Shown here: positions 1-9,843 of the stretch, piece after piece
How positions within the stretch are numbered: the first letter of the stretch is position 1
How the letters are laid out: every line of letters starts with the position of its first letter
DNA from: Corynebacterium poyangense
GTDB taxonomy: Bacteria > Actinomycetota > Actinomycetes > Mycobacteriales > Mycobacteriaceae
NCBI RefSeq assembly: GCF_014522205.1
Contig: NZ_CP046884.1
Location: forward strand, 620,001 to 684,000
Length of the DNA stretch: 64,000 nucleotides
Direction of reading: 5' to 3'
The notes under the pieces: generated by a model
Told to the model about the DNA's origin: nothing
Database searches by the model: none
The model's input: only the letters and a program-made list of their open reading frames with translations
Program-made: the position numbers and the translations under genes

Positions 1-1329
1 GTACTACGTCGCCCAGTTACTGTTGCTCGCCGTCAGGCCGAGGCACACCCGGTAAGCAAAGGAGGCGCCGCCGTTTTTGGTATCCCCGGCAGCTTCTCCG
101 CCGAGTGGGCCGCTCTGGCCAACGGCACCGCAGTTCGGGAACTTGATTTCCACGACACCTTCCTCGCCGCGGAGTATTCTCACCCCGGCGATAACATTCC
201 ACCGATCTTAGCTGCGGCCCAGCATCGTGGCTCCAGCGGTCGAGACCTCATCCGCGGTATCGCCACTGGTTATGAGATTCAGGTAGATCTGGTTCGTGGT
301 ATTTGTCTTCACGCCCATAAAATTGACCATGTCGCCCACCTTGGCCCGTCGGTAGCTGCCGGCCTCGGAACTTTGCTGAAACTTGATGTCGACACCATCT
401 ATCAAGCTATTGGTCAAGCTCTCCACACCACCACCGCTACTCGCCAATCCCGTAAAGGCCTCATTTCTTCCTGGAAGGCTTTCGCTCCGGCATTCGCTGG
501 AAAGATGGGCATTGAAGCAGTAGATCGCGCGATGCGAGGTGAAGGTGCACCGGCTCCTATCTGGGAAGGTGAGGACGGCGTTATTGCGTGGCTTTTGGCT
601 GGCCCGGACCACGAGTACACCGTGCCGCTGCCTGCTGAAGGTGAGGAAAAGCGCGCGATTCTAGCAACATTCACCAAGGAGCACTCGGCCGAATACCAGT
701 CCCAGGCTCCCATCGATTTGGCTCGCCGGATGAGGGAACGAATCAGTGATTTCTCTCAAATTGAGTCCATTGTTCTCCACACCAGCCACCACACCCATTA
801 TGTGATTGGTACCGGATCTAATGATCCGCAGAAATTTGATCCGGATGCGTCTCGGGAAACTCTGGATCACTCCATCATGTATATCTTTGCGGTGGCGCTG
901 GAAGATGGAGAGTGGCATCATGAGCGTTCTTATGCGCCAGAGCGGGCACACCGTCCCGAAACCATTGAGCTGTGGAAGAAGATTTCCACGGTGGAGGACC
1001 CGGAGTGGACTCGCCGCTACCATTCTGATGATCCCAATGAGAAAGCGTTTGGCGCACGTGCTGTCATCACGATGAAAGATGGCACGGTGATTGAAGACGA
1101 GCTGGCTGTGGCTGATGCTCACCCCTTGGGTGCTCGTCCTTTTGCTCGGGAACAGTATATTCAGAAGTTCCGCACTTTGGCTGAGGGAATTGTCTCTGAA
1201 TCGGAGCAGAACCGCTTCTTGGATGCTGTTCAGTCACTACCAGACTTGGATGATTTGCGCCAGCTCAATATTGAGCTGGATGACGATGTTCTTGCAAAAG
1301 CCCCTGAAACCCCGGAAGGACTGCTTTAA
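1..1329 (+). CDS. prpD: 2-methylcitrate dehydratase PrpD (5' end outside window)
   Basis: This is the C-terminal 442 codons of a MmgE/PrpD-family protein; the frame is open from base 1, so the start lies upstream of the window. PrpD dehydrates 2-methylcitrate to 2-methyl-cis-aconitate in the cytosolic methylcitrate cycle that removes propionyl-CoA. Family-like stretches are visible, such as [14 protein letters not shown], the [11 protein letters not shown] segment and the [12 protein letters not shown] segment. The gene ends three bases before prpB and is clearly co-transcribed with prpB and prpC. Identity rests on both the protein and the prpDBC order. Any regulator or promoter of the operon is outside the window. 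Confidence 0.95.
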   Translation, partial: VLRRPVTVARRQAEAHPVSKGGAAVFGIPGSFSAEWAALANGTAVRELDFHDTFLAAEYSHPGDNIPPILAAAQHRGSSGRDLIRGIATGYEIQVDLVRGICLHAHKIDHVAHLGPSVAAGLGTLLKLDVDTIYQAIGQALHTTTATRQSRKGLISSWKAFAPAFAGKMGIEAVDRAMRGEGAPAPIWEGEDGVIAWLLAGPDHEYTVPLPAEGEEKRAILATFTKEHSAEYQSQAPIDLARRMRERISDFSQIESIVLHTSHHTHYVIGTGSNDPQKFDPDASRETLDHSIMYIFAVALEDGEWHHERSYAPERAHRPETIELWKKISTVEDPEWTRRYHSDDPNEKAFGARAVITMKDGTVIEDELAVADAHPLGARPFAREQYIQKFRTLAEGIVSESEQNRFLDAVQSLPDLDDLRQLNIELDDDVLAKAPETPEGLL

Positions 1330-1332
1330 GCA

Positions 1333-2256
1333 ATGTCGGGTCTATATTCTAGTACCGTTAGCCCAACTGATCGTCGTAAGAGACTGCGTGAAGGATTAAA
1401 TTCCGGTTCTATTCAGCGACTACCGGGTGCCTTTTCTCCCTTGGTGGCGCGAGCCATTCAAGAGGCAGGTTTTGAGGGCGTCTACGTATCGGGCGCCGTG
1501 GTTGCCGCCGATCTGGCTCTGCCGGATATCGGTCTTACCACGCTGACCGAGGTGGCACACCGGGCACGACAAATTGCTCGCCCCACAGATTTGCCGGTGA
1601 TGGTTGATGCAGATACCGGTTTTGGTGAGCCGATGTCCGCAGCCCGTACGGTCAGCGAATTCGAAGATGCAGGTATTGCCGGTTGCCATTTTGAAGATCA
1701 AGTTAACCCTAAGCGTTGCGGACATCTAGATGGCAAGGAAGTTGTTCCTACGGAGTTAATGGTCCGACGCCTCACTGCTGCGGTTAATGAGCGCCGAGAT
1801 GAGAACTTCGTGATTTGTGCCCGGACTGATGCAGCTGGAGTTGAGGGAATTGATTCTGCTATCGAACGCGCGAAGGCTTATGCCGATGCCGGAGCAGATT
1901 TGATCTTCACCGAAGCTTTGCATAAGCCGGAGGAGTTCGAAAAATTCCGCGCAGCCGTTGATGTTCCGTTGCTTGCCAACATGACTGAGTTTGGTAAGAC
2001 CGAATTATTAAGTGCTCAAACTCTGCAAGACATTGGTTATAACGCAGTGATCTACCCGGTGACCACATTGCGCATTGCCATGGGGCAGGTTGAAGAAGCT
2101 CTCAAGGAGATTGACGAGACCGGTACTCAAACTGGGTGGATCGACCGGATGCAGCACCGTTCCCGTTTGTATGAATTGCTGCGTTATGAAGAATACAACG
2201 CTTTTGACCAGCAAGTTTTCACTTATTCGGTGGATACTTACGACCCTAATAACTAA
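1333..2256 (+). CDS. prpB: methylisocitrate lyase PrpB
   Basis: The 307-residue protein belongs to the isocitrate lyase/PEP mutase superfamily and cleaves 2-methylisocitrate to pyruvate and succinate. The metal and substrate loops are visible: MVDADTGFG near residue 95 and the catalytic-cysteine motif KRCGH near residue 125. Full length matches the family (about 300). The ATG follows the prpD stop after three bases, so translation is probably coupled. It sits between prpD and prpC in one operon. Confidence 0.97.
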   Translation: MSGLYSSTVSPTDRRKRLREGLNSGSIQRLPGAFSPLVARAIQEAGFEGVYVSGAVVAADLALPDIGLTTLTEVAHRARQIARPTDLPVMVDADTGFGEPMSAARTVSEFEDAGIAGCHFEDQVNPKRCGHLDGKEVVPTELMVRRLTAAVNERRDENFVICARTDAAGVEGIDSAIERAKAYADAGADLIFTEALHKPEEFEKFRAAVDVPLLANMTEFGKTELLSAQTLQDIGYNAVIYPVTTLRIAMGQVEEALKEIDETGTQTGWIDRMQHRSRLYELLRYEEYNAFDQQVFTYSVDTYDPNN

Positions 2257-2274
2257 TTCTGAAAGGACTCTATA

Positions 2275-3429
2275 ATGTCTAATGAAGCCCCAGAAATCCG
2301 TCGTGGTTTAGCCGGTGTTGTTGCTGATTACACCGCAATTTCCAAGGTCAATCCGGAAACTAACTCTCTGCTCTACCAGGGCTACCCCGTTCAGGAGCTA
2401 GCTCGCTACTGCACTTTTGAAGAGGTTGCTTACCTCTTGTGGAATGGTGAACTGCCTAGTACTGAAGAACTTCGCCGGTTCTCGATTCGGGAAAAGGCTT
2501 TGCGTCACATTGATCGCGGCCTCATTGACTTGGTGATGTCCATGCCGCTGAGCTGCCATCCCATGGACGTACTCCGTTCCGCTGTCTCCTATATCGGTGC
2601 TCAGGATCCAGAGTCTTATACCAAGGATTCCGACCATATCCGTCGGACCTCATTGGAGCTGATGGCAAAACTGCCTACTGTGGTTGCTTTGGATATTCGT
2701 CGCCGTCGCGGTGAGGGATATCTTGAACCCGACACCAAGATGGGATTCGCAGAGAACTTCCTCTACATGGTCTTTGGCAAAGAAGAAGGTTCTCCGGCTA
2801 ATAATCGTGCAGACATTGAGGCCTTTGATAAGTCTCTGATTCTCTACGCAGAGCACTCCTTCAATGCCTCCACGTTCACCGCTCGAGTCATCACCTCCAC
2901 GATGTCGGATACCTACTCCGCAGTAACCGGTGCTATCGGCGCTCTCAAAGGCCCGCTCCACGGTGGTGCTAATGAAGCTGTGATGCACAATATGCTGGAG
3001 ATCGGAGATCCGGCGAAGGCTGAAGAGTGGGTGAAGAATAAGCTCGCTAACAAAGAGCTGGTCATGGGGTTCGGTCACCGCGTTTATAAGAAGGGTGACT
3101 CCCGTGTTCCCACCATGGAGGCTGCTTTCCGTGAGGTAGCTGAGCGCCACGGTGGCGAAAAGTGGGTGGAGATGTACGACATCATGGCAAAGACCATGTA
3201 TGACAACACATCCATTCACATCATGCCGAATCTGGATTTCCCCTCCGGCCCCGCTTATCATCTGCTTGGTTTCGAAGTGGAATTCTTCACTCCCATCTTC
3301 GTGATGGCCCGGATTACCGGATGGACCGCTCACATCATCGAGCAAAATGAAAACAACTCTCTGATTCGCCCGCTTTCTGCCTACAACGGCCCGGATCAGC
3401 GCTCTGTACCTGCGAAGTCCATCGACTAA
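2275..3429 (+). CDS. prpC: 2-methylcitrate synthase PrpC
   Basis: A 384-residue type II citrate synthase-fold enzyme that condenses propionyl-CoA with oxaloacetate. Typical catalytic segments are present: LKGPLHGGANEAV with its histidine, MGFGHRVYK with the second histidine, and a C-terminal arginine region. The length (about 380) suits methylcitrate/short citrate synthases, and the position behind prpD and prpB favours methylcitrate synthase over GltA. A ribosome binding site GAAAGGA lies just before the ATG. A strong terminator follows, so this is the last gene of the operon. Confidence 0.95.
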   Translation: MSNEAPEIRRGLAGVVADYTAISKVNPETNSLLYQGYPVQELARYCTFEEVAYLLWNGELPSTEELRRFSIREKALRHIDRGLIDLVMSMPLSCHPMDVLRSAVSYIGAQDPESYTKDSDHIRRTSLELMAKLPTVVALDIRRRRGEGYLEPDTKMGFAENFLYMVFGKEEGSPANNRADIEAFDKSLILYAEHSFNASTFTARVITSTMSDTYSAVTGAIGALKGPLHGGANEAVMHNMLEIGDPAKAEEWVKNKLANKELVMGFGHRVYKKGDSRVPTMEAAFREVAERHGGEKWVEMYDIMAKTMYDNTSIHIMPNLDFPSGPAYHLLGFEVEFFTPIFVMARITGWTAHIIEQNENNSLIRPLSAYNGPDQRSVPAKSID

Positions 3430-3477
3430 GCAAACGAGGTCTAGGCGCACCCGGTGTGCCTCTTTCCCTCAAGATAG

Positions 3478-3517
3478 CCGCCGGGTGGGCTTTGAAGGTC
3501 CCACCCGGCGGTTTTTT
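3478..3517 (+). terminator. rho-independent terminator of prpDBC
   Basis: A perfect 12-bp inverted repeat (CCGCCGGGTGGG, 10-base loop, CCCACCCGGCGG) is followed directly by six T residues. It lies 48 bases after the prpC stop and ends the prp operon before pyc. Confidence 0.93.
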
Positions 3518-3570
3518 CGCTAAAAATACTAAAGTCAATAAGGAGAAAGTAGAATACCCGCTTTTGCCCT

Positions 3571-3634
3571 TATAAATAGATAGCTCTTTAAAGCTTATTC
3601 ATTCCCCTGAACCCCGCGCATCCAGTGGGTGCGC
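3571..3634 (+). promoter_or_regulatory. pyc leader: possible -10 box and hairpin before the RBS
   Basis: The region between the prp terminator and pyc is AT-rich and contains TATAAAT (3571-3577), a candidate -10 box without a convincing -35. Downstream, GCGCATCC and GGGTGCGC (3616-3634) form an 8-bp stem with a three-base loop, ending nine bases before the AAAGGA ribosome binding site. The hairpin could influence translation of pyc; this is inference. Confidence 0.35.
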
Positions 3635-3655
3635 AATGCGGAAAGGACCACTTCT

Positions 3656-6600
3656 GTGGAAAAGCCAGTCCTCCCATCCTTCAAAAAGGTGCTTGTCGCC
3701 AATCGCGGCGAGATCGCCGTACGGGCATTCCGGGCCGCTGTGGAAACCGGAGCGCAAACTGTGGCGGTATATCCCAAAGAAGACCGCAGTTCCTTTCACC
3801 GTTCCTTCGCGTCAGAGGCGGTAAGAATTGGTGAAGAAGGTTCGCCCGTCAAGGCCTATTTAGATATTGATGAAATCATCCGTGCGGCAAAGAAAACTGG
3901 GGCGAATGCTATCTACCCCGGCTATGGATTCTTATCAGAAAATTCCCGGTTAGCACGCGAATGTGAAGAAAACGGAATTGTTTTTGTTGGACCTCGAGCG
4001 GAAACACTGGAATTGACCGGTGACAAAGCCCGAGCCGTGGAAGCCGCTAAGGAAGCAGGTCTACCGACACTTGGTGACTCTGCCCCCTCAACAGATGTTG
4101 ATGAGCTCGTCGAGATAGCGAAAGATTTCACTTTCCCTATCTTCGTGAAAGCAGTTGCCGGTGGTGGTGGCCGCGGTATGCGGTTTATCGAGAAGCCGGA
4201 AGATGTAGCTGCCTTGGCAGCAGAGGCTTCCCGAGAGGCCGAAGCAGCCTTTGGTGATGGGCACGTTTATATTGAACGAGCTGTCATCAACCCACAACAT
4301 ATCGAGGTGCAAATCCTCGGAGATGACTATGGCAATGTCATCCACCTATATGAGCGGGATTGTTCTTTGCAGCGCCGCCATCAAAAGGTGGTTGAAATTG
4401 CTCCGGCACAGCATCTAGATCCAGAGCTTCGAGATCGAATTTGTGCCGATGCCGTCGCTTTTTGTCAGTCCATCAATTACCGGGGCGCCGGGACGGTTGA
4501 GTTTCTCGTGGATGAGGACGGCAACCATGTGTTCATTGAGATGAACCCGCGTATCCAGGTAGAGCACACCGTTACTGAAGAAGTCACCTCGGTAGATTTG
4601 GTGAAATCTCAACTTCGGATTGCTGCCGGTGCAAGTCTCGAAGACCTGGGCTTGTCTCAAGAGAAAATTGAGCTGCATGGGGCTGCCCTGCAATGCCGCA
4701 TCACGACGGAAGATCCAGCCAATGGTTTCCGGCCTGACACAGGCACCATCACGGCTTATCGCTCACCGGGCGGTGCCGGTGTTCGACTTGATGGTGCCGC
4801 CAGCTTAGGTGGTGAAATCTCCCCGAACTTTGACTCCATGCTGGTGAAGATGACGTGCCGTGGCTCTGATTTCGCTACCGCAGTTATTCGTGCTCAGCGT
4901 GCTTTAGCGGAGTTCACTATTTCTGGTGTGGCTACCAATATTGGTTTCCTTCGGGCGCTCTTGCGCGAAGAAGATTTCAAGACCAAGCGGATTTCCACGA
5001 ACTTTATTGCTGACCATCCGTGGCTATTATCCTCCCCGGGGGCTGATGATGAGCCGGGCCGGCTCTTAGATTATTTGGCTGATGTTACGGTGAATAAACC
5101 ACACGGGGAGCGGCCTACTGATCTGCGGCCAAAAACGAAACTGCCGCCGTTGGTGGAGGATGAGCCTTTACCGCGAGGGTCGCGTGATGATCTCCTTGAG
5201 CTTGGGCCCAAGAAGTTTGCTGAGAAATTGCGGCAGCAAAGTGCTTTGGGCATCACTGATACGACTTTCCGGGATGCGCATCAATCCTTGCTGGCGACGC
5301 GGATTCGCACCTCAGCGTTGGTGGCAGCTGCTAAGCACGTCGGACGTTTAACTCCGCAGCTTTTCTCCGTAGAAGCCTGGGGAGGGGCAACCTATGACGT
5401 AGCTATGCGTTTCCTGTTCGAGGATCCGTGGGAACGTCTCGATGAATTGCGCACCGCGATGCCCAACGTCAATATTCAGATGTTGTTGCGTGGTCGAAAT
5501 ACTGTGGGATACACCCCGTATCCAGAGAGCGTGACGAAAGCTTTTGTCCAGGAGGCAGCAGATTCCGGGATTGATATTTTCCGGATTTTCGATGCACTCA
5601 ATGATGTGGAGCAAATGCGGCCAGCTATTGATGCGGTGTTAGAAACAAATACCACGGTGGCTGAGGTGGCAATGGCCTATTCGGGTAACCTCATGGACCC
5701 CAATGAAGACCTCTATACCTTGGATTATTATCTGCGTCTGGCGGAAAAGATCGTTAATGCTGGTGCCCATATTCTGGCCATTAAAGATATGGCTGGGCTG
5801 ATGCGACCGGCAGCAGCCTCAACCTTGGTTTCTGCGTTGCGTCAGGAATTTGATCTCCCCATTCATGTGCATACCCATGACACCGCCGGCGGACAGCTTG
5901 CCACCTATTTGGCAGCAGCTAACGCCGGAGCAGATGCGGTCGATGGCGCGAGCGCCCCACTCGCTGGGACGACTTCTCAGCCTTCGTTGTCTGCAATTGT
6001 CGCGGCATTTGCTAATACTGAGCGTGATACAGGTTTGTCCCTGAAAGCAGTCGGTGATTTGGAACCCTATTGGGAAGCTGTTCGCCAGCTCTATGCTCCT
6101 TTTGAGTCAGGAGTTCCCGGGCCTACGGGACGGGTGTATCAGCATGAGATTCCAGGTGGTCAGCTTTCTAACCTGCGGACCCAAGCTAATGCTCTGGGGC
6201 TGGGGGATCGCTTCGAGTTGATCGAGGATAATTATGCTGCGGTCAACAAGATGCTGGGTCGCCCCACCAAGGTGACACCGTCGTCCAAGGTGGTAGGAGA
6301 CCTAGCTCTGCATCTGGTGGGGGCTGGAGTTGATCCAGATGACTTCGCTATGGATCCCCAAAAGTACGACATTCCAGATTCAGTGATCTCTTTCCTGCGC
6401 GGAGAATTGGGCACTCCTCCCGGTGGTTGGCCGCTGCTGCGCGATAAAGCCTTGGCTGGTCGCGCGGAGCAAAGCACCACGTTGGTAGAAGTTCCCGAAG
6501 AAGAAGCCAAGAACCTGCAGGATGAAGATCACAAGGTGCGCCGCAAGGCACTGGATCGACTGTTGTTCCCCAAGCAAGCGGCAGAGTTCGATGAGCATCG

Positions 6601-7072
6601 TCGGATTTTCGGGGATACCTCTGCTTTGGATGATCGTGTTTTCTTCTACGGCCTTAAAGAAGGTGAGGAAAACGTCATCCGATTTGCCCACAGTGACAAT
6701 CCACCCATGGTCGTTCGCCTCGATGCGGTGGGTGAACCTGACGACAAAGGTGTTCGACGTGTGGTCTTGAACGTCAACGGCCAGATCCGCCCCCTCACGG
6801 TTCGGGACCGGTCAGTTGAGTCTGTGACTGCGGATGTTGAAAAAGCGGACCCAGCTAATCCCGGACATGTTGCCGCACCATTTGCTGGTGTGGTGAAGGT
6901 GACCATTGATCAAGGAGCTGAGGTGAAAGCAGGCGATCCGGTTGCGGTCATTGAAGCAATGAAGATGGAAGCCACAATCACCACTCCGGTCGACGGAACC
7001 ATTGAAAGGGTGGTGCTCAATCAACCCACCAAGGTTGAAGGTGGAGACCTTATTGTGGTGGTGAAGTCCTAA
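3656..7072 (+). CDS. pyc: pyruvate carboxylase
   Basis: A 1,138-residue biotin enzyme that carboxylates pyruvate to oxaloacetate, the main anaplerotic step. Domain order is biotin carboxylase ([17 protein letters not shown] at the N terminus, glycine-rich loop KAVAGGGGRGMRF, EMNPRIQVEHTVTE), carboxyltransferase (TDTTFRDAHQSLLATR, the HVHTHDTAGGQLATY segment) and a C-terminal biotinyl domain with EAMKMEA; the biotinylated lysine is about residue 1103. I chose the GTG at 3656 because AAAGGA precedes it by eight bases and the N terminus then matches corynebacterial Pyc; an upstream in-frame ATG at 3629 has no such site. It is monocistronic, with a hairpin after the stop. BirA at 28.3 kb would biotinylate it. 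Confidence 0.98.
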   Translation: MEKPVLPSFKKVLVANRGEIAVRAFRAAVETGAQTVAVYPKEDRSSFHRSFASEAVRIGEEGSPVKAYLDIDEIIRAAKKTGANAIYPGYGFLSENSRLARECEENGIVFVGPRAETLELTGDKARAVEAAKEAGLPTLGDSAPSTDVDELVEIAKDFTFPIFVKAVAGGGGRGMRFIEKPEDVAALAAEASREAEAAFGDGHVYIERAVINPQHIEVQILGDDYGNVIHLYERDCSLQRRHQKVVEIAPAQHLDPELRDRICADAVAFCQSINYRGAGTVEFLVDEDGNHVFIEMNPRIQVEHTVTEEVTSVDLVKSQLRIAAGASLEDLGLSQEKIELHGAALQCRITTEDPANGFRPDTGTITAYRSPGGAGVRLDGAASLGGEISPNFDSMLVKMTCRGSDFATAVIRAQRALAEFTISGVATNIGFLRALLREEDFKTKRISTNFIADHPWLLSSPGADDEPGRLLDYLADVTVNKPHGERPTDLRPKTKLPPLVEDEPLPRGSRDDLLELGPKKFAEKLRQQSALGITDTTFRDAHQSLLATRIRTSALVAAAKHVGRLTPQLFSVEAWGGATYDVAMRFLFEDPWERLDELRTAMPNVNIQMLLRGRNTVGYTPYPESVTKAFVQEAADSGIDIFRIFDALNDVEQMRPAIDAVLETNTTVAEVAMAYSGNLMDPNEDLYTLDYYLRLAEKIVNAGAHILAIKDMAGLMRPAAASTLVSALRQEFDLPIHVHTHDTAGGQLATYLAAANAGADAVDGASAPLAGTTSQPSLSAIVAAFANTERDTGLSLKAVGDLEPYWEAVRQLYAPFESGVPGPTGRVYQHEIPGGQLSNLRTQANALGLGDRFELIEDNYAAVNKMLGRPTKVTPSSKVVGDLALHLVGAGVDPDDFAMDPQKYDIPDSVISFLRGELGTPPGGWPLLRDKALAGRAEQSTTLVEVPEEEAKNLQDEDHKVRRKALDRLLFPKQAAEFDEHRRIFGDTSALDDRVFFYGLKEGEENVIRFAHSDNPPMVVRLDAVGEPDDKGVRRVVLNVNGQIRPLTVRDRSVESVTADVEKADPANPGHVAAPFAGVVKVTIDQGAEVKAGDPVAVIEAMKMEATITTPVDGTIERVVLNQPTKVEGGDLIVVVKS

Positions 7073-7096
7073 AGAACAGCTGAACCACACCACAAG

Positions 7097-7133
7097 AAGA
7101 GCCCGGAGAGTGGAAAATCTTCTCCGGGCTCTT
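7097..7133. terminator. hairpin between convergent pyc and hpaI
   Basis: AAGAGCCCGGAGA and its exact complement TCTCCGGGCTCTT flank an 11-base spacer, giving a 13-bp stem 24 bases after the pyc stop. There is no clean T run on either strand, only a pyrimidine-rich tail on the plus strand, so it may act weakly in both directions. Confidence 0.65.
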
Positions 7134-7168
7134 CCTCACCCCTGTGGGGTTCGATCTGAGGCTGATGT

Positions 7169-7942
7169 CTAGGAGTTAAACTTCGCTAACATAGCTTGAG
7201 AACCGCTCGCTAAGATTTGCACATCGGCGCCGATAGCGATGAAGTCCACGCCTTGTTCGGCATAGCTGCGGGCTTGTTCAAGATTAAAACAGTTGACCCC
7301 CACTACGACCCTGGCTTCTTTAGCTGCCGCAATGGTTCGGCGAACGTTGTCCAGAACCTCCGGGTGGGTTTGCTGGCCAAGATATCCCATGGACGCAGCC
7401 AGATCTGACGGCCCGATGAACAGTGCGTCAACACCTTCTGTTCCAGCAATCTCAGCGGCCTGGGAGACGGCCTCTGCGGATTCTATTTGGACAATTAAAC
7501 TGATGCTCTCGGCGGCGTGAGCTAAGTAGTTATCCACTAAGTTCCAGCGAGAAGAACGGGCCAAAGCACTACCTACGCCGCGTACTCCTCGCGGCGGATA
7601 ATGCATGGCGGCTACTGCGCGTCGGGCATCTTCTGCTGTGTGAACCATAGGAACCATGATGTTTTGCGCACCAAGATCCAGGAATTGTTTAATGAGCACA
7701 GTGTCGTTGACCGGGACTCTCACCACCGGCACCACCGGATAGGCGGCCACTGCCTGTAAGAGGCTAAGAGTTTTTTCCACGGTGATAGGGGAGTGCTCAC
7801 CATCAATGAGAACCCAATCGCACCCGGATCCGCCGATAATCTCGGCAGCAGTAGGAGACCCGGAGCAAATCCATAGGCCTGTTTTAGGGCGGTCGGAGGC
7901 GTCGAATAGGTGAGGAAAAGGGGGAGCTAAATGAAGCGACAT
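7169..7942 (-). CDS. hpaI: 4-hydroxy-2-oxoheptanedioate aldolase (HpcH/HpaI family)
   Basis: A 257-residue class II pyruvate aldolase that splits 4-hydroxy-2-oxoheptane-1,7-dioate into pyruvate and succinic semialdehyde, the last step of the homoprotocatechuate meta-cleavage route. Visible motifs are LIDGEHSP with the catalytic histidine, VVRVP with the arginine, VQIESAEAV with the metal-binding glutamate, and FIGPSDLAASMG with the metal-binding aspartate. The start chosen, MSLHLAPPF, overlaps the end of hpaH by 16 bases; longer in-frame versions add residues unlike the family. It is the last gene of the leftward hpa operon. Confidence 0.93.
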   Translation of the reverse strand: MSLHLAPPFPHLFDASDRPKTGLWICSGSPTAAEIIGGSGCDWVLIDGEHSPITVEKTLSLLQAVAAYPVVPVVRVPVNDTVLIKQFLDLGAQNIMVPMVHTAEDARRAVAAMHYPPRGVRGVGSALARSSRWNLVDNYLAHAAESISLIVQIESAEAVSQAAEIAGTEGVDALFIGPSDLAASMGYLGQQTHPEVLDNVRRTIAAAKEARVVVGVNCFNLEQARSYAEQGVDFIAIGADVQILASGSQAMLAKFNS

Positions 7943-8712
7943 GACACCGTCCCCAATGGACCGTAGTCGGCAAGAACGGTGTCTCCCTGGTGTACCCACA
8001 TGGGTCGGGTGAAAGATCCAGCTAGGATAAAGTCCCCGGCATTGAGACTATCGCCGTGGTCAGCAAGTTTATTGGCAAGCCACGCTACACCAGTTGCCGG
8101 ATGGTTTAACACCGCTGCGGCCACCCCTGAGTCTTGGATGCTTTCGTTGCGGTAGAGCAGCGCGGAAACCCAGCGAAGGTCCACAGCATCTACGCTCACT
8201 GGCCGCCCACCCCAGACCATTGCTCCCATAGCTGCGTTGTCGCTAATGGTGTCGACGATGGTGCGATCCTTCATTTCAATGCGGGAGGACAAAATCTCCA
8301 ACGCCGGGGTGACGTACTCGGTTGCCCGGAGCACATCAAAAAGGGTGATGTTGGGGCCGGATAGGGGTTCTTTGAGAAGAAACCCTAGTTCTACTTCCAC
8401 ACGGACATTAGAGAATTGCGCGTGCTCAATTTCTGATCCATTTTCATAGACCATGTCGGCGAAAATCGTGCCATAATCTGGTTCGGTAATTCCCGTGGCT
8501 TCCTGCATGGGTCGAGAAGTCAGCCCGATTTTCCGGCCGATGAGTCGACGCCCAGCTGCCTCGCCGCGCCGACGCCATTCATTTTGCACACGGTAGGAGT
8601 CCTCGACCGTCATGTCTGGGAAGCGAGCTGTCAGCAGGGGGATCATCCTCCGCTCACGTTCGGCCTCGGCGAGATCATCGGCGATCTGGGTGATAAGACT
8701 GTCGTCAAGCAC
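7927..8712 (-). CDS. hpaH: 2-oxo-hept-4-ene-1,7-dioate hydratase HpaH
   Basis: A 261-residue member of the hydratase/decarboxylase family (HpaH/HpcG, related to MhpD) that adds water to 2-oxohept-4-ene-1,7-dioate. Supporting segments are RKIGLTSRPMQEATGITEPD near residue 60, VRVEVELGFLL with the metal-binding acidic residues, and the C-terminal GDFILAGSFTRP region. The start is a GTG preceded by AGGAGG at five bases; that site overlaps the hpaD stop, so the two genes are tightly coupled. Downstream it overlaps hpaI by 16 bases. Confidence 0.94.
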   Translation of the reverse strand: MLDDSLITQIADDLAEAERERRMIPLLTARFPDMTVEDSYRVQNEWRRRGEAAGRRLIGRKIGLTSRPMQEATGITEPDYGTIFADMVYENGSEIEHAQFSNVRVEVELGFLLKEPLSGPNITLFDVLRATEYVTPALEILSSRIEMKDRTIVDTISDNAAMGAMVWGGRPVSVDAVDLRWVSALLYRNESIQDSGVAAAVLNHPATGVAWLANKLADHGDSLNAGDFILAGSFTRPMWVHQGDTVLADYGPLGTVSCRFI

Positions 8713-8721
8713 AGAAACCTC

Positions 8722-9810
8722 CTACATTTGGTGGCCGAGCTTGTACTCGCCTTGTTTCCAGGTGGGCATGGATGCTTCGCCCTCTTCGCGTCGGGTATAG
8801 GAAAAACCATCTGCGCCGATAGTTTCTTCCATCTCTGAAGCGTCCGTGCGTTGGGTGAGCGGTACTAGATTGCCATCGAGGTCAAGGACCCGGGAAGCGT
8901 CGGTGTACCACGAGGGCACCACCGGGGTTCCCCACCAATCTCGACGCTGGTTGTCATGGACATCCCAGTGAACGGCGGGGTTATCCGGGTCACCGGTGTA
9001 ATAATCTTGGGTATAGATTTCTATCCGGTGGCCATCTGGATCCCGAAGATATAGGTAGAAAGCATTGGACACTCCGTGCCGGCCAGGGCCACGTTCAATG
9101 TGATCCGACAGCCGCAACGCACCGAGCTTGTCGCAGATAGCGAGGATATTGTGCTTTTCATGGGTGGCAAAGGCAATGTGATGCATACGCGGCCCGTCTC
9201 CACCGGTCATAGCCGTATCGTGAACGGTGGGTTTGCGTCGCATCCACGCCGCGTAGATGGTTCCTTCATCATCTTGAATATCTTCGGTGATCCGGAATCC
9301 TAATTCCTCCATGTATGTGCACGCTGAAGGCACATCCGGAGTTACCTGGTTGAAGTGGTCGAGGCGTACGAGGGCTCCAGGGGTGTAGAGGTCATAGCGC
9401 CATGCCAGGCGCTCCACATGTTCTACTTCATAGAAGAATTCATAGGGGAAACCGAGGGGATCTTCTACGCGCACCGAGTCACCGATTCCCTTGACAAAGC
9501 CGTCTTTGCGCCGTTCCGTACGGCAACCGCGAGCCTGGTAGAAAGCCTCAGCACGGTCGACGTCTTCGGGGGTTCGTACTCGATAACTAAAAACTGCGAC
9601 GGCAGCTTCCGGACCCTGACGCAGCACAATATTGTGGTGGATAAATTCTTCTAGGCTGCGAAGATAAATCTCTGTTTCGGTTTCCTCAGTGACCACTAAA
9701 CCTAGGACATCCACGTAGAATTCACGGGAACGTTGCAGGTCAGTGACCACAATTTCCATATATGCACAACGTAGAATATCCGGAGCGATGGCGGCGGAGG
9801 TGTCAGTCAT
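8722..9810 (-). CDS. hpaD: 3,4-dihydroxyphenylacetate 2,3-dioxygenase (homoprotocatechuate dioxygenase)
   Basis: A 362-residue type I (vicinal oxygen chelate) extradiol dioxygenase that opens the ring of 3,4-dihydroxyphenylacetate next to the diol. It resembles the Fe/Mn enzymes of Brevibacterium and Arthrobacter in length and motifs. The three metal ligands can be placed: His152 in RLDHFNQV, His211 in MHHIAF and Glu264 in HRIEIYTQDYY; His197 in TVHDTAM fits the second-sphere acid/base histidine. GAAGGAGA precedes the ATG. This gene identifies the substrate class of the whole cluster. Confidence 0.95.
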   Translation of the reverse strand: MTDTSAAIAPDILRCAYMEIVVTDLQRSREFYVDVLGLVVTEETETEIYLRSLEEFIHHNIVLRQGPEAAVAVFSYRVRTPEDVDRAEAFYQARGCRTERRKDGFVKGIGDSVRVEDPLGFPYEFFYEVEHVERLAWRYDLYTPGALVRLDHFNQVTPDVPSACTYMEELGFRITEDIQDDEGTIYAAWMRRKPTVHDTAMTGGDGPRMHHIAFATHEKHNILAICDKLGALRLSDHIERGPGRHGVSNAFYLYLRDPDGHRIEIYTQDYYTGDPDNPAVHWDVHDNQRRDWWGTPVVPSWYTDASRVLDLDGNLVPLTQRTDASEMEETIGADGFSYTRREEGEASMPTWKQGEYKLGHQM

Positions 9811-9843
9811 GGCGATGTCTCCTTCAAGGCAGTCAGGTGCGGG

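Noticed and set aside
2650..3450. Long open frame on the minus strand across prpC
   Set aside because: It is a shadow of prpC: no family resemblance, no ribosome binding site, and it covers a gene with complete catalytic motifs.
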